A stretch of 64,000 nt of DNA from Pseudomonas purpurea (GCF_039908635.1 NZ_CP150918.1:2170001-2234000), one strand, 5' to 3'. Positions 26,175-33,482 are shown, counted from the stretch's first letter. Translations and numbers: made by a program. Notes: generated by a model from the letters alone, not told the origin.

Positions 26175-26376
26175 GGTTGACTTCCTGTCAAGAACACTCA
26201 GTAGAGTGTCCGACTGTACCAGATTAGTGCGCTATCGCAGCCCGTCAGCAGGCCAGCTTTGCTTGGTGGCAAATTTATCATCCGGCATAGATGGATTTCA
26301 GATTGTAGATTGTCCATCGTTAGGGTTCCTGGCAGCCACCGAGAGTCTCGGTTCGGTTACTGACCTGAACTCCCAG

Positions 26377-26745
26377 CTACTCGATCAGATCGTAGTCCTT
26401 ACGTTTCTTGGGATCTGTAGTACCACCGCGGCAATTATGGCCTCGCATAGGATTCAGCCTGGGCAGAAATACCAGACCCTCAGCTTCGAGCGCGAATGAC
26501 AGGGCCTGCATGGTGACTGAACGCAATGTTCGGTTTCCGGCTTCAAGGTCTCTAATAGCCCCAACTGAAACACCAGAGCGGAAGGATAGTGCTTCTACTG
26601 ACCAGTCGAGCATGGTCCGAGCGGCGGCGCAGTGGCTCCGCGAAAAGGCCAGCGGAATGTCATCGATGGAGAAATCAGAGCCCCATTCGATTCCCGCTTG
26701 CTTCAGCGCTCTGATCTGCTGCAGGTCGATAATTTTCCCCGGCAT
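26377..26745 (-). CDS. XRE-family HTH transcriptional regulator
   Basis: 122 residues. The HTH lies at ~43-98: AARTMLDWSVEALSFRSGVS then VGAIRDLEAGNRTLRSVTMQALSFALEAEGLVFL, a Cro/C1-type layout usual for small regulators. The tail is basic (DPKKRKDYDLIE). CAGGAG precedes the ATG, and 18 bases upstream of the start is a sequence matching the LexA consensus. It may control the PAAR-effector genes 200 bp downstream or the short divergent ORF. The target is unknown. Confidence 0.82.
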   Translation of the reverse strand: MPGKIIDLQQIRALKQAGIEWGSDFSIDDIPLAFSRSHCAAARTMLDWSVEALSFRSGVSVGAIRDLEAGNRTLRSVTMQALSFALEAEGLVFLPRLNPMRGHNCRGGTTDPKKRKDYDLIE

Positions 26746-26763
26746 TGCACAATCTCCTGATTA

Positions 26764-26779
26764 CTGTTTATTTATACAG
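26764..26779. promoter_or_regulatory. LexA (SOS) box
   Basis: CTG-TTTATTTATA-CAG, read in reverse as CTGTATAAATAAACAG, keeps the CTG-N10-CAG frame and AT-rich centre of the gammaproteobacterial LexA site almost perfectly. It lies between the XRE gene (18 bp away) and a short divergent ORF. Binding is inferred. Confidence 0.72.
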
Positions 26780-26800
26780 TAAAGCACGGAGTGTAAGACG

Positions 26801-26890
26801 ATGATAGTGCGTCACGTTGAACCTGGACGAATCGCCGTGGTTCAGAAGTGGGAGGGGCGTGAAGTTAATTATGTGGTGATCGGCCGGTAG
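26801..26890 (+). CDS. Possible 29-residue peptide downstream of the LexA box
   Basis: The short frame encodes MIVRHVEPGRIAVVQKWEGR followed by EVNYVVIGR and a stop. GGAG lies nine bases before the ATG and the LexA box 21 bases before it, so it could be an SOS-induced small gene. It is neither hydrophobic nor clearly toxin-like. It could equally be the start of a decayed longer gene. Confidence 0.35.
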   Translation: MIVRHVEPGRIAVVQKWEGREVNYVVIGR

Positions 26891-27030
26891 GCTGTGGGGA
26901 TGATTCAGAAAAGGCGGAGTGTCTAGGCGCTGGTGTCTGTTTCAATTCGTCCGGAGTCTGCGAAAAGCAGAAACAGACACCTTAACAGACACCTGGTTGA
27001 AGCGAGGAAGGCTGGAGGCCTTGAAAATAG

Positions 27031-27084
27031 TGGAGCGGGTGAAGGGAATCGAACCCTCGTTATCAGCTTGGGAAGCTGATAATG
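27031..27084 (-). other. 3' half-copy of tRNA-Gly(CCC), likely attachment-site scar
   Basis: The reverse strand reads an anticodon stem-loop TCAGC-TTCCCAA-GCTGA, variable loop TAACG, T arm GAGGG-TTCGATT-CCCTT, then CACCCGC-T-CCA. This is the 3' half of tRNA-Gly(CCC) including CCA. The expected 5' half (acceptor GCGGGTG and D arm) is absent, so this is not a working tRNA. Such 3' fragments are left when integrative elements insert into tRNA genes. No integrase gene is in the window. Confidence 0.75.
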
Positions 27085-27171
27085 AGATAGTGACCTGTTC
27101 AAGAGGGGCGGATCTAAGCAGGTTTTGATTCGGTTCTGGATGGAACGACTGCATTCGACCTGAAGGGGCAG

Positions 27172-27756
27172 TCACCTGCTCCGAAACAGACGATAGCCCG
27201 ATATCGAGTGCACGCCAATATCCTGCGAAAACGCCTCCATCACACGCTGATACGATTTGCGCACGTGTGCCGGATCAACTGCTTCTTTGCTAAAGCAACT
27301 CTCCCACTCGGGATTCCAGTCTTTGAGCCAACTTTCTCTGCGAGGCTCGTACTTAGTACGAAGACAGGTGTCGCGGCCCCAGCCAGTATACGTTTCGAAG
27401 CAGAGGCTCTGAAGTTCGAGGCAGGAGGCAAAGAACTCCTCGCTGAATAAAGGGGCGGCAAGATAGATTTTCTTGTCAATGACGCGCTTCATTTCAATTA
27501 CGTAAGGTGGGGTGACATCTCGCCAACTACCTACGTACGTGTAGTAGCAAAGAAGATCATTGAACTGGGGGGCTAGATCGTCATAGACGGCAAGTCGCTT
27601 CTCTATAAGCTTCTGGCTGCGCCACTGGAGATGCTCGAATTGCTTCGTGACACGATGGACATAGACGCCAAAAGCAGCCAAGGCAACCGGTACCATGAAG
27701 CTAGCAGTGAGCTTCGCGACTTCCAACCAGTTCCACGCTCCTGGGTCCACAGGCAC
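27172..27756 (-). CDS. Hypothetical single-pass membrane protein
   Basis: 194 residues, family not recognised. One N-terminal membrane helix (~13-33: VAKLTASFMVPVALAAFGVYV) is followed by a cytosolic-type helical domain (HRVTKQFEHLQWRSQKLIEKRLAVYDDLAP). A C-terminal part is rich in aromatics and charged residues (PEWESCFSKEAVDPAHVRKSYQRVMEAF). This layout is often found in strain-variable membrane proteins of defence or stress loci. It sits alone in accessory DNA next to the tRNA scar. No function is proposed. Confidence 0.65.
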   Translation of the reverse strand: MPVDPGAWNWLEVAKLTASFMVPVALAAFGVYVHRVTKQFEHLQWRSQKLIEKRLAVYDDLAPQFNDLLCYYTYVGSWRDVTPPYVIEMKRVIDKKIYLAAPLFSEEFFASCLELQSLCFETYTGWGRDTCLRTKYEPRRESWLKDWNPEWESCFSKEAVDPAHVRKSYQRVMEAFSQDIGVHSISGYRLFRSR

Positions 27757-28354
27757 CTCTGAACTCTAATCGAGAAAGTCCAAGCATAGCAGCGATAGTG
27801 CTCGCGATTGGAGCCGAAACCGGTTGCTTAAAATTTGCTACAGCGCATGGAAAGGTTCTGGGATCTGAGCGAGTGCGAATCGTATTGGTACGAAAGTGGT
27901 ACGGAGGATTGTAGGTAGGGTTGAAGACTCTTGTTTGTAAGGGGAAGGCTATTAGTGCGGCCAATCTATCACCGGGCGGGCGGTGAGGTAATAGAGCGTG
28001 TTTATCGAGCGAATTTAATTCCAAACGCACCACACCAGCACCGGAAGTTTCCTGCAACTTGCATCGGTTTTAGCCGCTTTGCTGCCAGTCACCTCACCAG
28101 ATAACCTTCTCCCGTCGCTGCAAAATCAGCGGCCGGATGTGGAAGTCCGTTTTCTAGCTAAAGGCGCCCAAGCGCCCATAAACACCGGTTGGCGTTTTTT
28201 TATGCCAACATTGGCGTGTTATGGCGGCTGTGCGCGGGGCACTCCCGAGTGCGCCGGGTTCCTTTAGCCCCGGTCTTCCACACCTGCGTACAGCTGCCAC
28301 CCTCATGTGGAAGTGAGTTTGGCGGTTCACTGAATTGCTAAAGGAGCTTCACTC
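27757..28354. other. Intergenic region upstream of the DUF6124 pair
   Basis: 598 bp without a convincing gene. The left half (27757-28070) shows nothing recognisable apart from a small direct repeat (GGTACGAAAGTGGTACGGAGG near 27896). The right half contains a T7 run after a GC-rich segment (28160-28200), then a region that can fold into a multi-stem RNA (28223-28298), then AAGGAG before the DUF6124 start. Confidence 0.5.
28223..28298 (+). other. Predicted structured RNA leader (three-way junction)
   Basis: GGCGGCTGTGCGC (28223-28235) pairs over 13 positions with GCGTACAGCTGCC (28286-28298), with two G-T pairs. Inside are two hairpins: GCACT-CCCG-AGTGC (28239-28252) and CCGGG...CCCGG (28254-28273). 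It lies 57 bases before the DUF6124 start. From memory, similar leader text precedes other DUF6124-type genes in pseudomonads. Folding was judged by eye. Confidence 0.5.
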
Positions 28355-28642
28355 ATGAAAAAGACCACCCCAAATCCCCCCGAAACCCCAGCCGTTTCCG
28401 CCCCCATCAGCCACATCTTCACCATTGCCCCCAATATCGACACCGAAACCCTGTTGGTCCACGCTTCCGAAACCCTCGCCTCCCTGAACGCCATTACCAC
28501 AGACCTGGCCTTCGAGCTTGAAGGGTCGCGCCGTCATGTGGCGTTGGCCATGCAGCAGTTGGTGGTGCTCGGTGAGTTGTTGGTGAACCGGGCGCTGGAG
28601 CATCTTGATGTTCCCGACGTTGCGCCCGCCACGCGGCACTGA
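28355..28642 (+). CDS. DUF6124 family protein
   Basis: 95 residues. The N terminus is Pro-rich and disordered (MKKTTPNPPETPAVSAPISH). The rest is a helical core: FTIAPNIDTETLLVHASETLASLNAITTDLAFELEG and HVALAMQQLVVLGELLVNRALEHL. This is the DUF6124 pattern, a Pseudomonas-restricted family present in many paralogous copies per genome, of unknown function. AAGGAG lies eight bases before the ATG. The neighbouring downstream gene starts 35 bp later, so the two are likely cotranscribed behind the structured leader. Confidence 0.85.
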   Translation: MKKTTPNPPETPAVSAPISHIFTIAPNIDTETLLVHASETLASLNAITTDLAFELEGSRRHVALAMQQLVVLGELLVNRALEHLDVPDVAPATRH

Positions 28643-28676
28643 GTGTTCGCGTTCGTTCATTCAATGGAGGTTTGCC

Positions 28677-28952
28677 ATGGCTCGATACATGCCGATTACC
28701 GGCATTGACTGCACCATCCCGTGCTTGTTGATTGACACCGAAGCGCCGGTCGATGTGTTGCACGACACGGCGGAGTACCGTATTCGCTGTGTGACGCAGT
28801 TGTTGGAAACCCTTTCCCTGGGTGAGGGTGTCAGCCGTGATGAATTGCTGTTGCAGGATTTCGCGCGGGTGTTGGCGATTCCACTGCGCGATGGCTGTGA
28901 TTTGATGGATGTGGTGGGGCGGCGCTTGCAGGCGCGGGTTTCGGCGCTGTAA
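28677..28952 (+). CDS. Small conserved hypothetical protein paired with DUF6124
   Basis: 91 residues, cytosolic. MARYMPITGIDCTIPCLLIDTEA is followed by a helical region (YRIRCVTQLLETLSLGEGV, DELLLQDFARVLAIPLRDG). GGAGG lies close upstream of the ATG. No family was recognised. It is in one transcription unit with the DUF6124 gene and ends at a shared terminator. Confidence 0.7.
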   Translation: MARYMPITGIDCTIPCLLIDTEAPVDVLHDTAEYRIRCVTQLLETLSLGEGVSRDELLLQDFARVLAIPLRDGCDLMDVVGRRLQARVSAL

Positions 28953-28956
28953 CGAA

Positions 28957-28984
28957 AATGGGCGACCTCAGGAGGTCGCCCATT
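28957..28984. terminator. Bidirectional terminator
   Basis: Perfect stem AATGGGCGACCT / AGGTCGCCCATT with loop CAGG, between the convergent DUF6124-pair and DUF6572 genes. Confidence 0.88.
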
Positions 28985-28987
28985 GGC

Positions 28988-29326
28988 TTAATAATCGCTT
29001 AGTTCAAACTCAAGGCCGATGCCGACTTCATACAGTACTTCAGTCACACGATTGTAAAAGTACTCTCCCTGCTCCGGCAGTTCGTACAGGGCGGTTACCC
29101 GGATAATGGGGGATTTGCCGAGCGCTCCGGGAATTTCAGTGTAGATCTCACCGCTTTCGATGAAGGCAATGTAGATATTGAGTTTGTCCTGCAGCATCAG
29201 CAGGTGTTCACCTTGTTCGGCCTTATCGCCCCATTCCAGGTGGTCGGTGATCACCAGTAATATCGTGTCCGGGTTTTGTTTGGGGATGACATAGAAATCA
29301 ATAACGGTGGGATCTGTGATGGACAT
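28988..29326 (-). CDS. DUF6572 family protein
   Basis: 112 residues, cytosolic, acidic. The features VIDFYVIPKQNPDTILLVITDHLEW, GEHLLMLQDKLNIYIAFIESGEI and a C-terminal EVGIGLEFE are typical of DUF6572. The family resembles small proteins often encoded beside polymorphic toxins, but no toxin gene adjoins this one. The ATG at 29324-29326 lies in a lower-GC context. Function unknown; an orphan immunity role is a guess. Confidence 0.78.
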   Translation of the reverse strand: MSITDPTVIDFYVIPKQNPDTILLVITDHLEWGDKAEQGEHLLMLQDKLNIYIAFIESGEIYTEIPGALGKSPIIRVTALYELPEQGEYFYNRVTEVLYEVGIGLEFELSDY

Positions 29327-29557
29327 GCCTGTTCCTTCAGGGGGCGGTCGCAGGTTTCACGTTCGGCGGTGGAGTTCGGGATTATGGCGGGTCACGGTTA
29401 CTTTAACCGCTGTCCGACCCGTTACATGCAAGCGGCGCGAAATGCGCCCGCTGGATTTCGGAAAAACCTGTTCTATGATTTATGCCTTGCGCCGCTTTCA
29501 GTGTGTTCGATATCCCGGCCGTAAGACTGCATCGTCCCTCTTTCAAGGTAGATCCCC

Positions 29558-30097
29558 ATGACCACAGCGCTTCTGATTATTGATGTTCAACACGTGCTTT
29601 GTACGGGCGAATATGCGGTTTTCGAGATCGGGCGGGTGCTTGAAAAGATCAATGCCGTGAGTGCGCAGGCGCGTGCTGCCGGGGCGCCGGTGATCTTGAT
29701 TCAGCATGAAGAAGAGGGCGGGCCTCTTGCGTTTGATACCGAAGGTTGGCAACTGGCCGAGGGGCTGGAGGTGTCACCGGAAGATCTTCGGGTGCGCAAG
29801 ACCACGCCAGATGCGTTTCATCAGACGACGCTGAGCGGACTGCTGAAGGAGAAGGGCATCACGCAGTTGGTGGTGTGTGGCATGCAAAGTGATTTTTGTG
29901 TCGACTCGACTGTCCGGCGTGCCTTGACGTTGGGTTATGACGTGACCCTTGTCGCGGATGCGCACTCGACGATTGCGAATGAGGTGCTCTCGGCGGCGCA
30001 GATCACGGCGCACCACAACGTGACGCTAGGCCACATGACCAGTGCCGCGGCGCGGATCGAGGTGATACCGGCCGCCGCTGTGCGCATCAAGCACTGA
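29558..30097 (+). CDS. Isochorismatase-like cysteine hydrolase
   Basis: 179 residues, cytosolic. The isochorismatase fold is shown by TALLIIDVQHVLC (catalytic Asp), a Lys in VRKTTPDAFHQTTL, and the nucleophile Cys in LVVCGMQSDFCVDSTVRRALTLGYDVTLVADAH. The triad Asp-Lys-Cys is complete. Members hydrolyse amides or vinyl ethers (nicotinamidase-like and others); the substrate here cannot be told. It is monocistronic and converges with the anti-sigma gene. Confidence 0.92.
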   Translation: MTTALLIIDVQHVLCTGEYAVFEIGRVLEKINAVSAQARAAGAPVILIQHEEEGGPLAFDTEGWQLAEGLEVSPEDLRVRKTTPDAFHQTTLSGLLKEKGITQLVVCGMQSDFCVDSTVRRALTLGYDVTLVADAHSTIANEVLSAAQITAHHNVTLGHMTSAAARIEVIPAAAVRIKH

Positions 30098-30110
30098 CCG
30101 GAGGCCGTTT

Positions 30111-30133
30111 GGGAGTTGGCGCGCTCAACTCCC
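30111..30133. terminator. Inverted repeat at the convergent 3' ends
   Basis: GGGAGTTG (30111-30118) pairs with CAACTCCC (30126-30133), a hairpin overlapping the 3' end of the anti-sigma gene and followed by TTTCCC. A plausible weak terminator for the isochorismatase gene. Confidence 0.5.
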
Positions 30134-30868
30134 TTTCCCAACCAGTTCACTGAACGCTTCCAGCTCACTTTTCTCCAGATCCGACACCACGATGAACTGC
30201 ATGTGGCCCCGTTCCCACGACACGATGTTGTAGCCGCGAATTGACTCAACCTGTCGGGCTGTATCTGCGTGTGCCGTAGGCAAGATGAACACGTTGATGA
30301 TGTGTTTCGCCCGTCCATAGGCCAGGGCGGCGGTGGTCTGGTGTTGCAGGTAGTCCAGTCGCCCGCCCAGCAGCGGATAGCCTTGCGCCGAGTAGTCAAA
30401 CACCGGGGGGGCGAAGTCGAGTTTGCCGGTGAACCAGGGTTTGACGGTGTGACGGTCGGAGGAAACGACGTCGTTGAGGTGGTCGCCCATCAGCGAGCGG
30501 ACATGGCTGGACACGGCCTCTTCCAACAGCGGTTGTTCGCTGGAGGGCGTGGCGATGTAAAGCACCGCCGCGAGGGCCAGTGCGGTGGCTGAAAATGCCG
30601 GAGCGAGCCACTGGCGCAGCCGGCTGAACGCGCTGTGCGGTGGTGAAACACTGGCAAAAACGCTGTGGGTTAATGACGGCGGCGCCGTGTAGTACAACGC
30701 ATGCCTTTTCATGCTGGCCATCAGCAGTTGCACTTCATCGTGCAGGCGTTTGCATTCGGCGCAGCCCGTCAGGTGCCGAGCCACATTCGCAGCGGTTGCG
30801 GTGTCCAGTTCCTGGTCCAGGTAGCCGTGAATCAGCGTCTGGCAAGCGGTGCAGTCGAGGTCATTCAT
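30125..30868 (-). CDS. Zinc-binding transmembrane anti-sigma factor
   Basis: 247 residues. The N-terminal zinc-binding anti-sigma module has H32-x3-C36-x2-C39 (ARHLTGCAECKRL) after CTACQTLIHGYLDQELD. One membrane helix (~88-107, FSATALALAAVLYIAT) follows. The periplasmic domain contains FTGKLDFAPPVFD and GGRLDYLQHQTTAALAYGR. It starts inside the 3' end of the ECF sigma gene (8-base overlap) and should sequester that sigma factor at the membrane until a signal acts. Confidence 0.92.
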   Translation of the reverse strand: MNDLDCTACQTLIHGYLDQELDTATAANVARHLTGCAECKRLHDEVQLLMASMKRHALYYTAPPSLTHSVFASVSPPHSAFSRLRQWLAPAFSATALALAAVLYIATPSSEQPLLEEAVSSHVRSLMGDHLNDVVSSDRHTVKPWFTGKLDFAPPVFDYSAQGYPLLGGRLDYLQHQTTAALAYGRAKHIINVFILPTAHADTARQVESIRGYNIVSWERGHMQFIVVSDLEKSELEAFSELVGKGS

Positions 30869-31373
30869 GGTCGTGCAACTTCAATAGTTCTAGCTTGAGC
30901 TGGGCGCGGGCGCGGGCCAGTCTGGACATGACGGTGCCAAGGGGGATGTCGACCACCAGGGCGATGTCCTTGTAGGACATGTCTTCCAACTCCTTCAGAA
31001 CAATCACCTCACGAAAGGCCGGGGGCAGGGCGCTCAGGGCTTGCTGGATCAGTACCGCGTTTTCGCTGTGGATGGCCAGCAGTTCCGGGGTCTGGTTGTG
31101 GCTCAGGGCAAGGTCGTCCTCTGGCAGTTCATCGCCGATGGCAACCCAGCGCTGGCCTGCCGAGGCCTTGAGCCAGGTGTAGCTTTCGTTACGCACGATG
31201 GTCAGGAGCCAGGCCTTGGGATTGTCGTCGGTATAGCGGTCGAGAAATCTGAAGGCCCGCAGCGCACTTTCCTGTACGACATCGCGTGCTGCGGCGTCGT
31301 TACCCGTCAGCCATCGCGCGAGGTTGTAGGCTGCGTCCATGTGGGGCGCAAACAGTGCCTCAAATCGCTTCAT
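30861..31373 (-). CDS. ECF RNA polymerase sigma factor
   Basis: 170 residues, sigma-70 regions 2 and 4 only. Region 2: FEALFAPHMDAAYNLARWLTGN, DVVQESALRAFRFLDRY, PKAWLLTIVRNESYTW. Region 4: LPPAFREVIVLKELEDMSYKDIALVVDIPLGTVMSRLARARAQLK. A promoter-like sequence just upstream (31401-31427) matches one in front of the divergent metallophosphoesterase gene, suggesting autoregulation and direct control of that operon. Confidence 0.95.
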   Translation of the reverse strand: MKRFEALFAPHMDAAYNLARWLTGNDAAARDVVQESALRAFRFLDRYTDDNPKAWLLTIVRNESYTWLKASAGQRWVAIGDELPEDDLALSHNQTPELLAIHSENAVLIQQALSALPPAFREVIVLKELEDMSYKDIALVVDIPLGTVMSRLARARAQLKLELLKLHDHE

Positions 31374-31400
31374 TGTGGTTCCCGCACCTTGCCACCCCTA

Positions 31401-31427
31401 TAACCGTGAAACTGCCGCTTTTATTCC
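31401..31427 (-). promoter_or_regulatory. ECF-type promoter for the sigma/anti-sigma operon
   Basis: Read on the reverse strand: -35 GGAATAAA (31420-31427), 13-base spacer, -10 CGGTTA (31401-31406), about 27 bases before the sigma gene start. It shares motif and spacing with the divergent site at 31451-31478. Confidence 0.6.
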
Positions 31428-31450
31428 CGCAAAAAAATGATGGATGGCTC

Positions 31451-31478
31451 GGAATAAAAACCCGCGCCATCCGGTTTA
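31451..31478 (+). promoter_or_regulatory. ECF-type promoter for the metallophosphoesterase operon
   Basis: -35 GGAATAAA (31451-31458), 13-base spacer, -10 CGGTTTA (31472-31478), 46 bases before the metallophosphoesterase start. Its layout is identical to the divergent sigma promoter. Confidence 0.62.
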
Positions 31479-31524
31479 CCTCGTGTCAGCTACATCACTG
31501 TAGACCGCTACCGAGGGCGTACCG

Positions 31525-32493
31525 ATGGACATTCATTCAAAACACGAACGGCGTACCGACGGCCCCCTGAGCCCTGACCGCCGAACGTTGCTCAAATGCT
31601 CGGCCTGGGCCGGTGCCGGCGTTATCTGGGCCTTGAGTGGCGGCATTCCACGGGCCTTTGCGCTGGATGACGCCGGCAATGTGTCGGACCCCAAGGCACT
31701 GGCCAGCACTTTCCATTTTGTGCAGATCAGTGACTCTCATATCGGTTTCAATAAAGAAGCCAACCCCGAACCGCTGAAGACCCTGCAAGTGGCCATCGAC
31801 AAGGTCATCGCGCTGCCCAAACGGCCGTCGCTGATCCTCCACACGGGCGACATTACTCACCTTTCCAAGCCGGAAGAGTTCGACGCCGCAGCCCACCTGC
31901 TCAAAGGTTTGCCCGCGACGGTGCATTACGTGCCGGGCGAGCACGACACCCTCGACGAGGGAGGCGGCAAGCTCTATCTCGAGCGTTACGGCAAGGGCAC
32001 CAAAGGCAATGGCTGGTACAGCTTCGACGACCATGGGGTGCATTTCATTGCGCTGGTGAATGTCTTCAACTTCCAGGCTGGCCGTGAAGCGACGCTGGGT
32101 GCTGATCAACTCGCCTGGCTGGCCGACGACCTGCGCGCCGTCACAACAAGCACGCCGATTGTGGTGTTCACTCATATTCCGTTATGGACGATCTATCAGC
32201 CCTGGGGCTGGGGCACGGAGGACGGCGACCAGGCTATCGCCATGCTGCGGCCCTACGGTTCGGTGACGGTGCTCAACGGTCACATCCATCAGGTCATCCA
32301 GAAGGTCGAAGGCAACATCACGTTTCACACCGCACGCGGGACGGCCTACCCGCAACCGGCTCCTGGCGCGGCGCCGAACCCGGGGCCGATGACGGTTGCC
32401 GCCGACCAGTTGCGCAATTACCTGGGGATCACCGACGTCAAGGCCACGCAGGGCGATCACCCGTTGGCGCTGATTGATTCGACGCTGGTTTAG
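31525..32493 (+). CDS. Tat-exported metallophosphoesterase
   Basis: 322 residues. The signal peptide has the twin-arginine motif DRRTLLK followed by CSAWAGAGVIWALSGG, so the folded enzyme is exported to the periplasm. The calcineurin-type domain has QISDSHIGF (metal ligands D-x-H), HTGDITH (GD-x-x-H), PGEHD (usually GNHD; here GEHD), HIPLW and NGHIHQ. The substrate is unknown. It is followed within 9 bp by a cupredoxin gene and preceded by an ECF promoter, so the pair probably forms the stress regulon of the divergent sigma factor. Confidence 0.92.
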   Translation: MDIHSKHERRTDGPLSPDRRTLLKCSAWAGAGVIWALSGGIPRAFALDDAGNVSDPKALASTFHFVQISDSHIGFNKEANPEPLKTLQVAIDKVIALPKRPSLILHTGDITHLSKPEEFDAAAHLLKGLPATVHYVPGEHDTLDEGGGKLYLERYGKGTKGNGWYSFDDHGVHFIALVNVFNFQAGREATLGADQLAWLADDLRAVTTSTPIVVFTHIPLWTIYQPWGWGTEDGDQAIAMLRPYGSVTVLNGHIHQVIQKVEGNITFHTARGTAYPQPAPGAAPNPGPMTVAADQLRNYLGITDVKATQGDHPLALIDSTLV

Positions 32494-32502
32494 GGGGAGG
32501 GC

Positions 32503-32823
32503 ATGGCGATGAAAATCCTGCTCAATGCCTTGGCCCTGATCAGTCTGGCAATGGTGATGCCGGTGTGGGCCCAAGAGGTGAAAGTCGACATTAAGGAGTT
32601 CATGTTCGGACCGAAGGATTTGACCGTCACCGTGGGGACGAAAGTGACCTGGGTGAATGACGATCAGATACCCCACACGGTGGCCGAAACCCACAAGGTG
32701 TTCCGCTCGGGGGCGCTGGATACCCATGACAGCTTTTCCTACGTGTTCACCACGCCGGGAGAGTTTGAGTATTTTTGCGTGTTGCACCCGCAGATGGTGG
32801 GCAAGATTGTGGTCAGTCAGTAA
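32503..32823 (+). CDS. Periplasmic cupredoxin (amicyanin/plastocyanin-like)
   Basis: 106 residues. Signal peptide MAMKILLNALALISLAMVMPVWA, then a plastocyanin-like domain. The type 1 copper ligands are His in NDDQIPHTVAE, and Cys, His, Met in EYFCVLHPQMVGKIVV. GGGGGAGG precedes the ATG, 9 bp after the metallophosphoesterase stop. It probably shuttles electrons or binds copper under control of the adjacent ECF sigma factor. It is distinct from the Met/His-rich cupredoxin encoded at 14666. Confidence 0.93.
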   Translation: MAMKILLNALALISLAMVMPVWAQEVKVDIKEFMFGPKDLTVTVGTKVTWVNDDQIPHTVAETHKVFRSGALDTHDSFSYVFTTPGEFEYFCVLHPQMVGKIVVSQ

Positions 32824-32858
32824 GGCTTGGGCAGGTTCTCGGCGGGGTGTATCTGGGG

Positions 32859-33329
32859 CTAGAGAGTGCCGATGCGGTCGAGTTCGCGCTTGAGGGCAGC
32901 GGCATCGAGGCGTTCGAAGGGCAGTTGGAAAAAGGCGCGGCAGCGGGTTTCGATGGTGGTCAGCGTGGCGTTGAAGGCCGTGTTGATGTGAGCCTCGCTG
33001 CCGGTGACGTCGGACGGGTCTTCAAGCCCCCAATGGGTCTTGAGCGCGGGACCGAAATACACTGGGCAGGCTTCGCCGGCGGCCTTGTCGCACACGGTGA
33101 TGACAATGTCCGGTGGGCTGCTCGCAAAGGCATCGTTGCCCTTGCTGCTCAAGCCGTCCGTGGCAATGCCGGCGGCCTGCAAGGTGGTCAGGCTGCGTGG
33201 CAGGACCTGGCCTTTGGGGAAGCTGCCGGCGCTCACTGCTTCGAAGCCTGCCGGGGCGAGGTGGTTGAACATGGCTTCGGACAGGATGCTGCGGCAGCTG
33301 TTGGCCGTGCACATGAACAGGACTTTCAT
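32859..33329 (-). CDS. arsC: Thioredoxin-coupled arsenate reductase (LMW phosphatase type)
   Basis: Reduces arsenate to arsenite in the cytosol. 156 residues. The P-loop MCTANSCRSILSEA (CX5R-like with Cys-Thr-Ala-Asn-Ser-Cys-Arg-Ser) is at residues 7-14, and further Cys in VITVCDKAAGEACPVYFGP fit the redox-relay Cys pair. The acidic loop EDPSDVTG carries the Asp general acid. The usual ars partners (arsR, arsB, arsH) are not adjacent, so it is an orphan; a palindromic AT-rich site upstream may be an ArsR operator used in trans. Confidence 0.9.
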   Translation of the reverse strand: MKVLFMCTANSCRSILSEAMFNHLAPAGFEAVSAGSFPKGQVLPRSLTTLQAAGIATDGLSSKGNDAFASSPPDIVITVCDKAAGEACPVYFGPALKTHWGLEDPSDVTGSEAHINTAFNATLTTIETRCRAFFQLPFERLDAAALKRELDRIGTL

Positions 33330-33368
33330 CGGTTTCTCCGTCAGGCATCAGGCCTGTACATATGGAAT

Positions 33369-33384
33369 TTCGAATATACGAATT
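33369..33384. promoter_or_regulatory. Possible ArsR-type operator upstream of arsC
   Basis: TTCGAATATACGAATT is an imperfect inverted repeat (TTCG-AATATA-CGAA) 40 bases before the arsC start, similar in size and AT core to ArsR/SmtB sites. Weak, one-copy evidence. Confidence 0.4.
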
Positions 33385-33482
33385 GTCGGATGTCAGGTAA
33401 AGCACGGTGTGCCATCGGTGTGATTGGCAGGCTGTTGCGAGGCGATGTTGGTGGGAGATGTCTCGTCGCCCTTAACGAAGAA

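Noticed and set aside
27031..27084. Functional tRNA-Gly
   Set aside because: No acceptor 5' strand or D arm; only the 3' half is present.
26919..27128. Short plus-strand frame containing VKGIEPSLSAWE
   Set aside because: It runs antisense through the tRNA-Gly fragment; this peptide is a known artefact of reading tRNA sequences.
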